Assembly (NCBI GenBank): GCA_019695215.1
Contig: JAIBAK010000011.1
Location: forward strand, 20,452 to 84,451
Source of the DNA: Bacteroidia bacterium
Lineage (GTDB): Bacteria; Bacteroidota; Bacteroidia; UKL13-3
Length of the DNA stretch: 64,000 bases
Reading direction: 5' to 3'
Made by a program: the position numbers and the translations under genes. Positions 39,278 to 48,485 of the stretch are shown in pieces; position 1 is the stretch's first letter, and each line of letters starts with the position of its first letter. Below the pieces are notes generated by a model. The model did not search any database, was not told the DNA's origin, and saw only the letters and a program-made list of their open reading frames with translations.

Positions 39278-39985
39278 ATGCACGTATTTTATCAGCCCGA
39301 CATCAGCAATAATAGTGTTACCTTAAGCGAAGAAGAGAGCAAACACTGTACACGTGTGCTTCGTTTAAAAAAAGGAGATACCGTTCACCTGACCAGCGGT
39401 AGAGGTATTCAGGCTATTGCTTCCATTGCTGATGATAACCCGAAAAAATGTGTATTAACCATTCACGAGCGTATTGCTCATACACCTCGTCTCACTCATT
39501 TGCATGTAGCCATTGCCCCTACCAAAAACTTCGACCGCATGGAATGGTTTATTGAGAAAGCAACCGAAATTGGAATTGAAGAAATAACTTTTATTGAATG
39601 TGAACACAGCGAGCGAAACAAAATAAATAAAGAGCGTTGCGAAAAAGTAGCTGTGAGTGCAATGAAACAAAGCAAACAATGGTGGCTCCCGAAAATACAT
39701 AACATCATTCCGCTAAAAAAATTTATAGAATCTCCCGAAAAAAAATCTCTGAAACTGATAGCCTGGTGCGAAACCAATCAAACCAATTTACTTCAAGAAG
39801 AAATTCGTAAGTCCTCTGCCGGCAACTTCACATTCCTTATTGGCCCCGAAGGTGATTTTACCGCTCAAGAAGTTGAACTCGCTAAAGCTGCGGGTTTCAT
39901 ACCTGTGTCGCTGGGAGAAAACATACTTAGAACTGAAACAGCAGCGTTGTATGGGTGTGCAATTGTAAAAACGTTTTCTAAATGA
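39278..39985 (+). CDS. rsmE: 16S rRNA m3U1498 methyltransferase
   Basis: 235 residues from ATG 39278 (MHVFYQPDI). A longer frame from TTG 39257 is rejected, because that codon is the loop of the pckA terminator. The SPOUT-fold knot is clear: IAPTKNFDRMEWFIEKATEIG and IGPEGDFTAQEVELAK, then LGENILRTETAA. It methylates U1498 in the 16S decoding region. The stop overlaps the following lipoprotein gene by four bases. Confidence 0.94.
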   Translation: MHVFYQPDISNNSVTLSEEESKHCTRVLRLKKGDTVHLTSGRGIQAIASIADDNPKKCVLTIHERIAHTPRLTHLHVAIAPTKNFDRMEWFIEKATEIGIEEITFIECEHSERNKINKERCEKVAVSAMKQSKQWWLPKIHNIIPLKKFIESPEKKSLKLIAWCETNQTNLLQEEIRKSSAGNFTFLIGPEGDFTAQEVELAKAAGFIPVSLGENILRTETAALYGCAIVKTFSK

Positions 39986-40497
39986 AATTTTACACAACCA
40001 TTTGTTTCTCTATTCTCCTGTTAGCATGTGAAAATCATGATGAAAAGCTCATGTTACAGATATTAAAAGCGAATAATCTTTCCTGTGAAGCATCCATCTC
40101 AAAAGCTCAAAACGACTTGAAACTTGTTAGAAAATATTTTTTTCATGGAAATATAGAACGCGGTAATAAAATAATAGAAGAATATGAAAGAATAGTAAAC
40201 CCCATTTATCATTTTAGGAATGCATTAAAGACAATTCCGAAGGATAGCATTCTCATTGCTTTTAGTGTTGCTGCTGATAGTGTTGGTTTGTATTTGGATA
40301 TTATCTCTTACGATTGTGCTACTTTTAATCAATTTACAATAAAATACTACAAACAATTGGCTCAGGAAGGATTGAAAAAATATAGCAATGACGAGATTCA
40401 GAGAAATTTTGCTCTGAATTGTTTATATCACATACCAGATTGTTATGTCAAAACAATAAATGTTGGAAAATACATGCCTTCCCATGGTTATTGGTAA
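39982..40497 (+). CDS. Lipoprotein of unknown function
   Basis: 171 residues with a lipoprotein signal ending at LLLAC (Cys16). The mature part is mostly alpha-helical, with charged amphipathic helices (about 25-130) and two paired Cys near the C-terminus (NCLYHIPDCYVK). I do not recognise the family. It is coupled to rsmE by an ATGA overlap, though the two functions are unrelated. Confidence 0.6.
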   Translation: MKFYTTICFSILLLACENHDEKLMLQILKANNLSCEASISKAQNDLKLVRKYFFHGNIERGNKIIEEYERIVNPIYHFRNALKTIPKDSILIAFSVAADSVGLYLDIISYDCATFNQFTIKYYKQLAQEGLKKYSNDEIQRNFALNCLYHIPDCYVKTINVGKYMPSHGYW

Positions 40498-40600
40498 ATT
40501 GTCTCTTAAAATAATTAATTAAAGCATAATATTTTACGAAACACTCCTTTCATATTATTAGGAATTATAATTATCCTTAATGAATTATCGGAAAGGTAAC

Positions 40601-42655
40601 TTACTTCTGTATTCTTATTCGCGCATCCACTGCAGTCACATGCTTCATCGTTCCCAGCAGCGGGTTAATGTCCATTTCCGCTATCTCGGGGGCGGCCTTC
40701 AGCAAAGCCGATAGTTTCACTATTATTTCGCATAATAACTGTTCGTTTACACCCTCCCTGCCTCTTATACCTTTAATGATGGGATACGATTGCAGGTAGC
40801 GAATCATTGACTTGGATTCTTCCATTCCTACCGGTGCCAGACCTGCAGATACATCTTTAAAAACTTCTACGAAAATGCCACCCAGTCCGCATAAAATAAT
40901 ATGTCCGAATTTATCTTCCTTTTTTGCACCCATAAAAATTTCGTGCCCGGTAAGTTGTTCCTGCATTACAACTCCTATTGCCCCATCTATACTCATCAGC
41001 TCTTTAAAAATAAGTTCTACCTGCTGCAAATCGCAAACTCCTAAACGTACCCCACCCACTTCTGTTTTGTGTACCGGCCCTATTACTTTCATTACTAACG
41101 GAAAATCTATTTTTGAGGCAATAATTAATGCGTCTGTTTTTGAAGAAACCGTAAATTGTTTTGCCTGCGGAATATGTGCCGCATTTAACAAACGTTCCAC
41201 TTCTTCCGGCAATAAATATCCATTTTCAGCCTTGGCTATAACATCTCTTATTAGTTGTTCATCTACCTTTGGTAATACCGGGTCAGCAAAAGGCTTTCCG
41301 ATACGCTGGGCACGCGCGAGCACATACCCAAAGCTCACTTCATCGGTAAAATTAATGCGTCCGAAAGCCTGAAAATTGCTTACCTCCTCGGCAGCCAGAA
41401 TTACAGAAGGCAGAATTGGGAAAATTGGCTTTTTACACGTCTTCATTTTTTGATGCAACACCTCGTACACGTTGTTTACACTCCACATACCGGTTGTGCC
41501 AAATACCACTACCGAGCCATCAATTTCATCAAATTCATTGTCGACATAATCGAGAATTGCTCCTAACTGCTCGGCTGTTCCTGTAGCTAAAAAATCTATC
41601 GGGTTGGCAACCGATGAACCCGGGAATAATTTCGTTTTTAATTCGTCAGCTTTCACCCCTTCCAAATGGGGCACCTGCATACCTCCGCGGGTTAAAATAT
41701 CGGTAAGCATTACCCCCGGACCACCGGCATGTGTTATAACCGCAATGCGATTTCCGTGTAATTGTTTATGTGCAAAAACGGCAGCTGCATAAACCAACTC
41801 CACCCGACTGTGGCAACGTAAAATTCCGGCTTTCCGGAACAGGGCATTCACGGCAGTATTTGAACCGGCCAAGGAGCCGGTATGTGACGACACCGCGCGG
41901 GAACCTGCTTCGGTAGAGCCTGCTTTAATAGCAGCAATACGACACCCCTTTTCTACCAGCGATCGGGCGTGTTTATAGAATTTAAGAGGATTGTTTATTT
42001 CCTCCATATATAACAATTTGATACGTGAACTGGTTGATGAATCAAATGTAGTGTCCCAGTATTCCAGTATTTCCTCTACCCCTATTTGCGCACTATTCCC
42101 AACCGAAAAAATACTGGAGAATGTTAATCCGCGCGGAATAGCTTCTTCTAATAAGAAAACAAGTGTTGCACCCGAGGCCGACACGCAGTCGCAACCGGCA
42201 GGATCGAAATTGGGAATAGGCCCGGCAAAAACTCCTTTGTATCGCGGGGTGAGTACCCCAATGCAATTAGGCCCAATTAATGTTCCCCCAACCGATTCTA
42301 TAATGGACGTACAACGTTGCTCTAATGCCTTACCCTCTTCCCCTATTTCACCAAATCCGGATGAAAAAATTATAAATGCCCTGCAGCCTTTTTTCAGAGC
42401 AAGTATACGAATGCAATCTTCAACCAGAGGTGCTGCAATGGCAATAATTGCAAGATTAACCTCAGGCAAAACATCACATGATTCATAACAGACCACGCCC
42501 TGCATCGCAAAAGGTTTAGGATTTACCGCATATAATTTCCCATCATAGTGATGTTCGAGAATATTCTTAAGCACCTTCCCCCCCGGTTTGGCGGTATCGT
42601 GCGAAGCTCCTACTACTACAATACTGTCAGGACTAATTAATTCGGGTACAATCAT
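40601..42655 (-). CDS. ADP-forming acyl-CoA synthetase (acetate-CoA ligase family, fused)
   Basis: 684 residues combining both subunits of the ADP-forming acetyl-CoA synthetase family. Residues 1-130 are a CoA-binding Rossmann domain (VVGASHDTAKPGGKVLKNI), about 150-440 carry the two succinyl-CoA-ligase-like domains with the phospho-His region SSHTGSLAGS, and the C-terminal 220 are an ATP-grasp domain (GPVHKTEVGGVRLGV, VVMQEQL). These enzymes interconvert acyl-CoA plus ADP and Pi with acid plus ATP. The acyl substrate cannot be read from sequence. Confidence 0.88.
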   Translation of the reverse strand: MIVPELISPDSIVVVGASHDTAKPGGKVLKNILEHHYDGKLYAVNPKPFAMQGVVCYESCDVLPEVNLAIIAIAAPLVEDCIRILALKKGCRAFIIFSSGFGEIGEEGKALEQRCTSIIESVGGTLIGPNCIGVLTPRYKGVFAGPIPNFDPAGCDCVSASGATLVFLLEEAIPRGLTFSSIFSVGNSAQIGVEEILEYWDTTFDSSTSSRIKLLYMEEINNPLKFYKHARSLVEKGCRIAAIKAGSTEAGSRAVSSHTGSLAGSNTAVNALFRKAGILRCHSRVELVYAAAVFAHKQLHGNRIAVITHAGGPGVMLTDILTRGGMQVPHLEGVKADELKTKLFPGSSVANPIDFLATGTAEQLGAILDYVDNEFDEIDGSVVVFGTTGMWSVNNVYEVLHQKMKTCKKPIFPILPSVILAAEEVSNFQAFGRINFTDEVSFGYVLARAQRIGKPFADPVLPKVDEQLIRDVIAKAENGYLLPEEVERLLNAAHIPQAKQFTVSSKTDALIIASKIDFPLVMKVIGPVHKTEVGGVRLGVCDLQQVELIFKELMSIDGAIGVVMQEQLTGHEIFMGAKKEDKFGHIILCGLGGIFVEVFKDVSAGLAPVGMEESKSMIRYLQSYPIIKGIRGREGVNEQLLCEIIVKLSALLKAAPEIAEMDINPLLGTMKHVTAVDARIRIQK

Positions 42656-42747
42656 CTTTCAACGCAATATTAAATGCGGTTGCAAGATATACTAAGGTCA
42701 TCATTCAAAAACTGATATGCATCAGGTATCAAAAAAACATGGAAGCA

Positions 42748-44355
42748 CTATTTAAAACAAACTTCTAAAAACTCGAGTGTCTTAAAGATATTATCAAAAT
42801 CTTTATAGGTACTTTGTGATTTTTTATCAAGCGTAAGGTAGTTTTCACAACCCATTAGGTAACCATCAATTAAATCTTTGTATGAGTCCTTTACTACAAT
42901 CGCTTTATCATTCGTTTTTTTGTTCAACAAAATCCATTCTCTCTTATAAATAACAACACTTTTGGCCGCCTGCATTCCAACAATTCTTGTAATTACAGCG
43001 GCTCGCCTTTTCTTTGCCCAATCAGGTGCCGACTCATTAAACTTTTCTTCCGAACCGCCTCCATAGCGTTTTACAAGTTCTTTTTCAACTTCCATAAGCT
43101 GTTCTAGCGACAAAGAGTTGATAACGCTATCCACATCCCCATTTCCTTTTTCAAATTCGCTAACTGCCGCCTGACTCCCAACATTAGCGGCACCTTTAGC
43201 GAGCGAAGTAGCCGTTTTATTCACTGTGGTAGGATATGGATTACGATAAAAAGCGAATACTGCTCCATCAAATTCTACCTGTATCAGAAAGTCTTTTATT
43301 TTTATGTACCTAACCGGTTTCCCATCAATTTGCTGAACAGCTGATTCTATTTTATCTGTTTTGTAAATAGTAGCGATTCCTGAAGAAGCTTTAAACCTCA
43401 CCTGAGTATAAAACTCAGGCTGCGACCCGGTGGCCATCATCGCCAATTCTCCTTCTGCTTCGGTTCCGTCAGAAAATTTTATGCTCCCTTTTTGCATCAC
43501 CTTTGCGGCCATCACGTTTGCACCGGGCACTTCCAAAACAAAAGTTCCATCACCAAATGGGACATACGTTAATACAGAATCATTTGCCTTCTTTTCAATC
43601 TTTATTATCCCAGGAGAGGGTAAGATGCTTAATTCACCTTCCCGTGTAGCTGCGTAGTATATACCCCGGTAATGAGCATTTTCAAGTGGCTTAAACCCAT
43701 TAGGGAAAATACTGTTTTGAAAGGCCACAAACCCGGATTTTGCGGTTCCGTCCTCGTTATAAATTGTTGCAGAATGAAAATTTAGGGCGAAATCTTTTCT
43801 TTCCTTCTTTCCATTGTCAGTAATTTCGCTAATGGTAAGAATGAGCCCGTAATTATTTACCTCGGATAATTCATACTTCCCTTTACCTGCATCGTTCTTA
43901 AGCCGAATTTCATCAAGCCGGCCATCCACTTTTTTTAGTTGCAATTCTCCTTCGAGTTTCACTCCCGAAGCAAGTATTACGTACCCGTTACGCGGTTTGG
44001 TATTGGAAATAGCATGTCCGTTGGTTTCTCCCATGCTCCTCCATTCATATAATTCGTCCGGACTATCATTTACCAAAGGCTGGAAATAAATTCCATATTC
44101 AGAAAGACTTATTGGCTTAAACTCGATTTCTTTGCCTTCACTAATTAATATTACAACTTTAACTTCGCTATAGCTGCCTTTGATTGATAACATCCCCTCC
44201 ATTTTTTTCCCTGAACGGAGAATGACATACCCGTTTCTTGGCACGGTGGATTTGCCATCCCATGTATAACGTTCAGACGGAGTAGTATTTCGCTGCGCAA
44301 AGGACAGGGAAGTAAAAAATAACAGGGCAATGGTGGTTAAGTAAAGTGGTTTCAT
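42748..44355 (-). CDS. Secreted protein with repeated Gly-Tyr-Val-Ile motif
   Basis: 535 residues from ATG 44355, which begins a signal peptide (cleavage near SFAQ at about 21). A longer start at 44391 is unlikely. Repeated units of about 15 residues are visible: PRNGYVILRSGKKMEGML and PRNGYVILASGVKLEGEL, with looser versions KSGFVAFQNSIFPNGF and KGSIKFSDGTEAEGEL, suggesting a beta-rich extracytoplasmic protein. The C-terminal 130 residues are helical and charged. No family recognised. Confidence 0.6.
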   Translation of the reverse strand: MKPLYLTTIALLFFTSLSFAQRNTTPSERYTWDGKSTVPRNGYVILRSGKKMEGMLSIKGSYSEVKVVILISEGKEIEFKPISLSEYGIYFQPLVNDSPDELYEWRSMGETNGHAISNTKPRNGYVILASGVKLEGELQLKKVDGRLDEIRLKNDAGKGKYELSEVNNYGLILTISEITDNGKKERKDFALNFHSATIYNEDGTAKSGFVAFQNSIFPNGFKPLENAHYRGIYYAATREGELSILPSPGIIKIEKKANDSVLTYVPFGDGTFVLEVPGANVMAAKVMQKGSIKFSDGTEAEGELAMMATGSQPEFYTQVRFKASSGIATIYKTDKIESAVQQIDGKPVRYIKIKDFLIQVEFDGAVFAFYRNPYPTTVNKTATSLAKGAANVGSQAAVSEFEKGNGDVDSVINSLSLEQLMEVEKELVKRYGGGSEEKFNESAPDWAKKRRAAVITRIVGMQAAKSVVIYKREWILLNKKTNDKAIVVKDSYKDLIDGYLMGCENYLTLDKKSQSTYKDFDNIFKTLEFLEVCFK

Positions 44356-44514
44356 AAAAATAATAAGGTTGGTTAGTAACAAAACTACCATTTTTAATCA
44401 AACCACCAAATAATTATGCTTTTTATGGATTTCTGCTCAATAAAATCAAACCCGGTTATATGAATTTTGCGTTCAAAGCCTTTATTTGCACTGTATTTAA
44501 TTAAAATTCAAATT

Positions 44515-46584
44515 ATGCAATTTAAACACAGCCTTATGATAGGTATTTGCTCAGCCGCCTTTTTTAGTGCGTGCACCAAAACCGAACAACATGCGGGAGA
44601 AACTAAATCAACAGAGGACTCTACATTTCAGGTGGCAGCCGACCGCTTTGCCGATTTGCAGGTTTTACGTTACGAAATTCCCGGATTCGAAACACTTACA
44701 GCACAACAAAAAGAATTAGCCTACTACCTTTACGAAGCTGCCCGTTGCGGACGGGATATTATTTGGGACCAAAAGTATAAACATAACCTTAAAATAAGAA
44801 AAGTACTTGAAGCCATTTATGAAAACGGGAAAGCTGATAAGAACAGTGATAACTGGAAAAAATTTGAAGTATATGCCAAGCGTGTTTTCTTCAGCAACGG
44901 CATTCATCATCACTACAGCAACCTTAAGTTTATACCTGAATTTGATTTCACTTATTTCAGTGAATTGGTAAAAGGCTGCGATGTGGCCAGCCTTCCCCTT
45001 GAAAACGGACAAACCGCTGACCAGCTACTCGCTTTTTTGCAGCCAATCATTTTTGATGCAAAAGTAGATGCCAAAATTGTAGACCTTGCTCCCGGAATTG
45101 ACAATGTAACCGCATCGGTAAATAATTTTTACGAAGGCATTTCACAAAAAGAAGTAGAAGCTTACTACGAAAAAATTGCTAAAAAAGACGATCCCGAGCC
45201 GGTGTCGTGGGGTTTAAATTCAAAAATGCTTAAGGAAAACAATAAAATTACCGAAAAAGTATGGAAAGTTGGAGGCATGTACAGTGCCGCCATTGAAAAA
45301 ATTGTGTACTGGTTGGAAAAAGCTATTTCAGTAGCTGAAAATCATAAGCAAAAACATGCGCTTGAATTGCTGGTTGAATTTTACAAAACAGGTGATTTAA
45401 AAAAATGGGATGAATATAATATTGCATGGGTGGCCGATACTGAATCGAGACTTGATGTGGTGAATGGTTTTATTGAAGTTTACGGGGATGCAATTGGTAA
45501 ACGTGCCAGCTACGAGAGCGTGGTAAGTATGAAAGATATGGAAGCCACCAAACGTATTGCCACCATTGCTTCCAATGCACAGTGGTTTGAAGACAACTCG
45601 CCCATTTTGCCGGAACATAAAAAGAAAGAAGTAAAAGGTATCACTGCCAAAGTAATCACCGTAATTCAGGAAGCGGGCGATGCCTCGCCTTCTACCCCGA
45701 TAGGAATAAACTTACCAAATGCCAACTGGATTCGTCAGAAACATGGTTCTAAATCGGTATCATTGGGGAATATTGTTCATTCCTATAATGAAGCTAATAA
45801 AACCAGTCCGATGCTGAAGGAATTTGCAGTAAGCGAAGAGCAGATTAAACGTGCAAAAGAATTTGCTTCACTTGCCGGAGATTTACATACCGATATGCAT
45901 GAAGTTATTGGTCATGCATCAGGACAAATAAACAAAGGCGTGGGCGACCCGGATCAAACCTTAAAGAATTATGCATCTACTCTTGAAGAAGCACGCGCTG
46001 ACTTAGTGGCACTGTATTATATCATGGATCAAAAGTTAGTTGATATAGGAGTAATGCCATCAATTGAAGTGGGAAAAGCAGAATACGACAATTATATCAT
46101 GAATGGATTAATCACTCAGCTTACCCGACTAAACATAGGCGAAAATCTGGAAGAGGCTCATATGCGCAACCGTCAGTTAGTAGCTAAATGGGCTTATGAA
46201 AAGGGCAAGGCTGAAAATGTAATTGAATTTGTGAAACGTGACGGCAAAACCTTTGTAAAAGTAAATGATTACACTAAACTTCGTAAGTTGTTTGGAGACC
46301 TGCTTCGCGAAATTCAGCGCATTAAATCGGAAGGGGATTATAAAGCGGCAACCGAATTGGTAGAAGGTTTCGGTGTGAAAGTGGATCAGGAATTATTAAA
46401 AGAGGTAAAAGAGCGCTTTAACAAACTTAATGTAGCCCCATACAAAGGGTTTATTCAGCCAAAACTGATTGCCGTTAAAGAAGGTGATAAAATTGTTGAT
46501 GTGAAAGTTGAATACCCTCTGAGCTTTATCAATGAGCAACTGGGCTACGGAAAAGATTACGGATTTTTACCCGTTAACAATTAG
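44515..46584 (+). CDS. Dipeptidyl peptidase III (M49) lipoprotein
   Basis: 689 residues from ATG 44515, which gives a lipoprotein signal ending SAC (Cys20); the upstream ATG at 44467 is rejected. The M49 zinc site is intact: HEVIGH at 462-467 and Glu492 in EEARAD, a spacing like that of Bacteroides DPP III. DPP III removes dipeptides from the N-terminus of oligopeptides. Most characterised members are cytosolic; this one is predicted to be attached to the envelope and so would act on peptides outside the cytoplasm. Confidence 0.9.
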   Translation: MQFKHSLMIGICSAAFFSACTKTEQHAGETKSTEDSTFQVAADRFADLQVLRYEIPGFETLTAQQKELAYYLYEAARCGRDIIWDQKYKHNLKIRKVLEAIYENGKADKNSDNWKKFEVYAKRVFFSNGIHHHYSNLKFIPEFDFTYFSELVKGCDVASLPLENGQTADQLLAFLQPIIFDAKVDAKIVDLAPGIDNVTASVNNFYEGISQKEVEAYYEKIAKKDDPEPVSWGLNSKMLKENNKITEKVWKVGGMYSAAIEKIVYWLEKAISVAENHKQKHALELLVEFYKTGDLKKWDEYNIAWVADTESRLDVVNGFIEVYGDAIGKRASYESVVSMKDMEATKRIATIASNAQWFEDNSPILPEHKKKEVKGITAKVITVIQEAGDASPSTPIGINLPNANWIRQKHGSKSVSLGNIVHSYNEANKTSPMLKEFAVSEEQIKRAKEFASLAGDLHTDMHEVIGHASGQINKGVGDPDQTLKNYASTLEEARADLVALYYIMDQKLVDIGVMPSIEVGKAEYDNYIMNGLITQLTRLNIGENLEEAHMRNRQLVAKWAYEKGKAENVIEFVKRDGKTFVKVNDYTKLRKLFGDLLREIQRIKSEGDYKAATELVEGFGVKVDQELLKEVKERFNKLNVAPYKGFIQPKLIAVKEGDKIVDVKVEYPLSFINEQLGYGKDYGFLPVNN

Positions 46585-46620
46585 AATGAATTCATTCAGC
46601 AGTTTTAATCTCAATTAAGT

Positions 46621-46687
46621 TTCTGCGTATTTCTGCGGAATCTTCGGGAGAAAAAAATCTCACGGGAACCTTCAGAAATACGCAGAA
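46621..46687. repeat. 15-bp inverted repeat, TTCTGCGTATTTCTG type
   Basis: Perfect 15-bp arms (46621-46635 and 46673-46687) around a 37-base loop, in the gap between DPP III and the GAF gene. There is no T run, so it is not an intrinsic terminator. Similar TCTGCG-type dispersed palindromes are, from memory, common in Bacteroidota genomes. Confidence 0.6.
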
Positions 46688-46708
46688 TATTTTTCACCAC
46701 CGAAATAA

Positions 46709-47188
46709 ATGCACGAATTACGTTTTGTTCAACATATTTCTAAAGAAGAAAAATATATTTCTTTGCTCCCTCAGCTAAAGGCCCTGACGGAAAACGAACC
46801 GGATTTAATAGCGAATCTGGCAAATATTACAGCCGTGCTTAAAGAAGCGTTTAACTGGTGGTGGGTGGGTTTTTATCTGGTAAAAGAAAATGAACTGGTG
46901 CTTGGTCCGTTTCAGGGGCCATTAGCATGTACCCGAATAGGTTTTGGGAAAGGAGTTTGCGGAAGCAGCTGGAAACAAAAAGAAACGTTGCTGGTAACTG
47001 ATGTAGAAAAATTCCCCGGGCATATTGCCTGCAGCAGTGCCTCACGTTCTGAAATTGTAATTCCTGTAATAAAAAACGGAGAAGTAGTTGCAGTACTTGA
47101 TGCCGACAGTGAATACCTCGATCACTTTGATTTCACCGACCAAAAATACCTTGAATTAGTGTGTACCGGCATAAGCAGCCTGTTCTGA
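46709..47188 (+). CDS. msrC: GAF-domain free methionine-(R)-sulfoxide reductase
   Basis: 159 residues, all one GAF domain. The three conserved Cys of the fRMsr family are visible (ACTRIGFGKGVCG and HIACSS), along with WWWVGFYLVKE and VAVLDADSE. It reduces free methionine-R-sulfoxide using thioredoxin. The gene has its own 124-base upstream gap, partly occupied by the inverted repeat at 46621. Confidence 0.9.
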   Translation: MHELRFVQHISKEEKYISLLPQLKALTENEPDLIANLANITAVLKEAFNWWWVGFYLVKENELVLGPFQGPLACTRIGFGKGVCGSSWKQKETLLVTDVEKFPGHIACSSASRSEIVIPVIKNGEVVAVLDADSEYLDHFDFTDQKYLELVCTGISSLF

Positions 47189-47212
47189 TTTATCAAAAGC
47201 AATAAAGTTTAT

Positions 47213-47220
47213 TATATTTG
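47213..47220 (+). promoter_or_regulatory. Candidate -7 promoter element of the MFS gene
   Basis: TATATTTG matches TAnnTTTG exactly and ends 4 bases before the ATG. Transcription would begin at or next to the start codon. No good -33 element. Confidence 0.4.
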
Positions 47221-47224
47221 GCCT

Positions 47225-48439
47225 ATGCAAACCAAAGCTTTCAATAAACTGGTGATAATAGCTGCTCTGGGCTACTTTGTAGATATCTACGATTTAATCT
47301 TATTTAATGTAGTAAAAAAACAAAGTATCATGGATCTCGGATTTACCGAGGCGCAATACAAACTCCATGATATTACCCTTTTCAATATGCAAATGGCCGG
47401 CATGCTGATAGGAGGATTAATCTGGGGAGTTTTAGGTGATAAAAAAGGACGCGTATCGGTTTTGTTTGGTTCAATTCTTATGTATTCGCTTGCCAATATT
47501 GCCAATGCTTTTGTTACCTCACTCGAAATGTATGGAGCAATGCGGTTTATTGCCGGAGTTGGTTTGGCAGGAGAACTGGGTGCGGGCATTACGCTGGTAG
47601 CCGAAACCATGCATAAAGACAAACGCGGGTACGGAACAATGATTATTGTTTCAGTGGGTGCTTTAGGAGCCGTTTGCGCTTATTTGGTGGGTGATAATTT
47701 CAGCTGGAAAACAGCTTACATTATAGGCGGAGGAATGGGCATGTTGCTTTTGGCACTGAGAGCCGGGGCATTTGAAAGTGGGATGTTTAAACAGATTCAG
47801 CACCATAAAACACATAACGGGAATCTGCTTATGCTGGTAAACAATAAAAAGCGTTTTATGAAATATGTGGCGTGCATTTTAATTGGCTTACCGGTGTGGT
47901 TTGTAGTTGGTGTGTTAATCAATTTATCCGACCGCATAGTGGAAGCACTTAATCCGGCCATACATATTGAAGTAAGAGAAGCGGTAATGTATTCATATAT
48001 CGGATTGTCATTTGGTGATTTACTCAGCGGATTTTTCAGTCAGTATTTCAGAAGCAGAAAAAAAGTAATTACAGGATACCTCGCGGCACTTGCAATCACA
48101 GTGGCCGTTTACCTTTCAAACCATAATATTAATCTACCCTACCTTAAAATCATGTGGTTTTTGCTTGGCTCGGCAACCGGTTTCTGGGCCTTGTTTGTAA
48201 CCAATGCAGCCGAGCAATTTGGTACAAATCTCCGTTCTACGGTGACCAACACAGTTCCTAATTTTGTAAGAGGGGCTGTAGTGCCTATTACATTAAGTTT
48301 TAAAGGACTAATGGAAACTTACGGAACCATTCAGGCCGCTATTATTGTAGGAAGCATTTGCCTTATATTATCCCTGATTGCCGTTTTAAGTGTAAAGGAA
48401 ACTTTCAGCAAAGATCTTGACTATGTAGAAACCCTTTAG
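47225..48439 (+). CDS. Major facilitator superfamily transporter
   Basis: 404 residues and about twelve membrane helices. MFS features include the loop GVLGDKKGRVSVLFGS between helices 2 and 3 (the GxxxDxxGRR-type motif) and RFIAGVGLAGELGAGI. It resembles the metabolite:H+ symporter group. The substrate is not evident and neighbours (msrC, a response regulator) give no clue. Confidence 0.85.
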   Translation: MQTKAFNKLVIIAALGYFVDIYDLILFNVVKKQSIMDLGFTEAQYKLHDITLFNMQMAGMLIGGLIWGVLGDKKGRVSVLFGSILMYSLANIANAFVTSLEMYGAMRFIAGVGLAGELGAGITLVAETMHKDKRGYGTMIIVSVGALGAVCAYLVGDNFSWKTAYIIGGGMGMLLLALRAGAFESGMFKQIQHHKTHNGNLLMLVNNKKRFMKYVACILIGLPVWFVVGVLINLSDRIVEALNPAIHIEVREAVMYSYIGLSFGDLLSGFFSQYFRSRKKVITGYLAALAITVAVYLSNHNINLPYLKIMWFLLGSATGFWALFVTNAAEQFGTNLRSTVTNTVPNFVRGAVVPITLSFKGLMETYGTIQAAIIVGSICLILSLIAVLSVKETFSKDLDYVETL

Positions 48440-48485
48440 GAGAAATAAATCAAATTAGCTACCTTTAACCCCACAAAACAAAAGT

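Noticed and set aside
40812..41372. Plus-strand ORF of 186 codons inside the acyl-CoA synthetase gene
   Set aside because: Shadow of the real frame: Ser/Thr/Pro-rich, no domain, antisense.
46584..46597. Terminator GAATGAATTCATTC after the DPP III gene
   Set aside because: A perfect palindrome but without a loop or a T run; a 14-base palindrome of this kind can arise by chance in AT-rich DNA.
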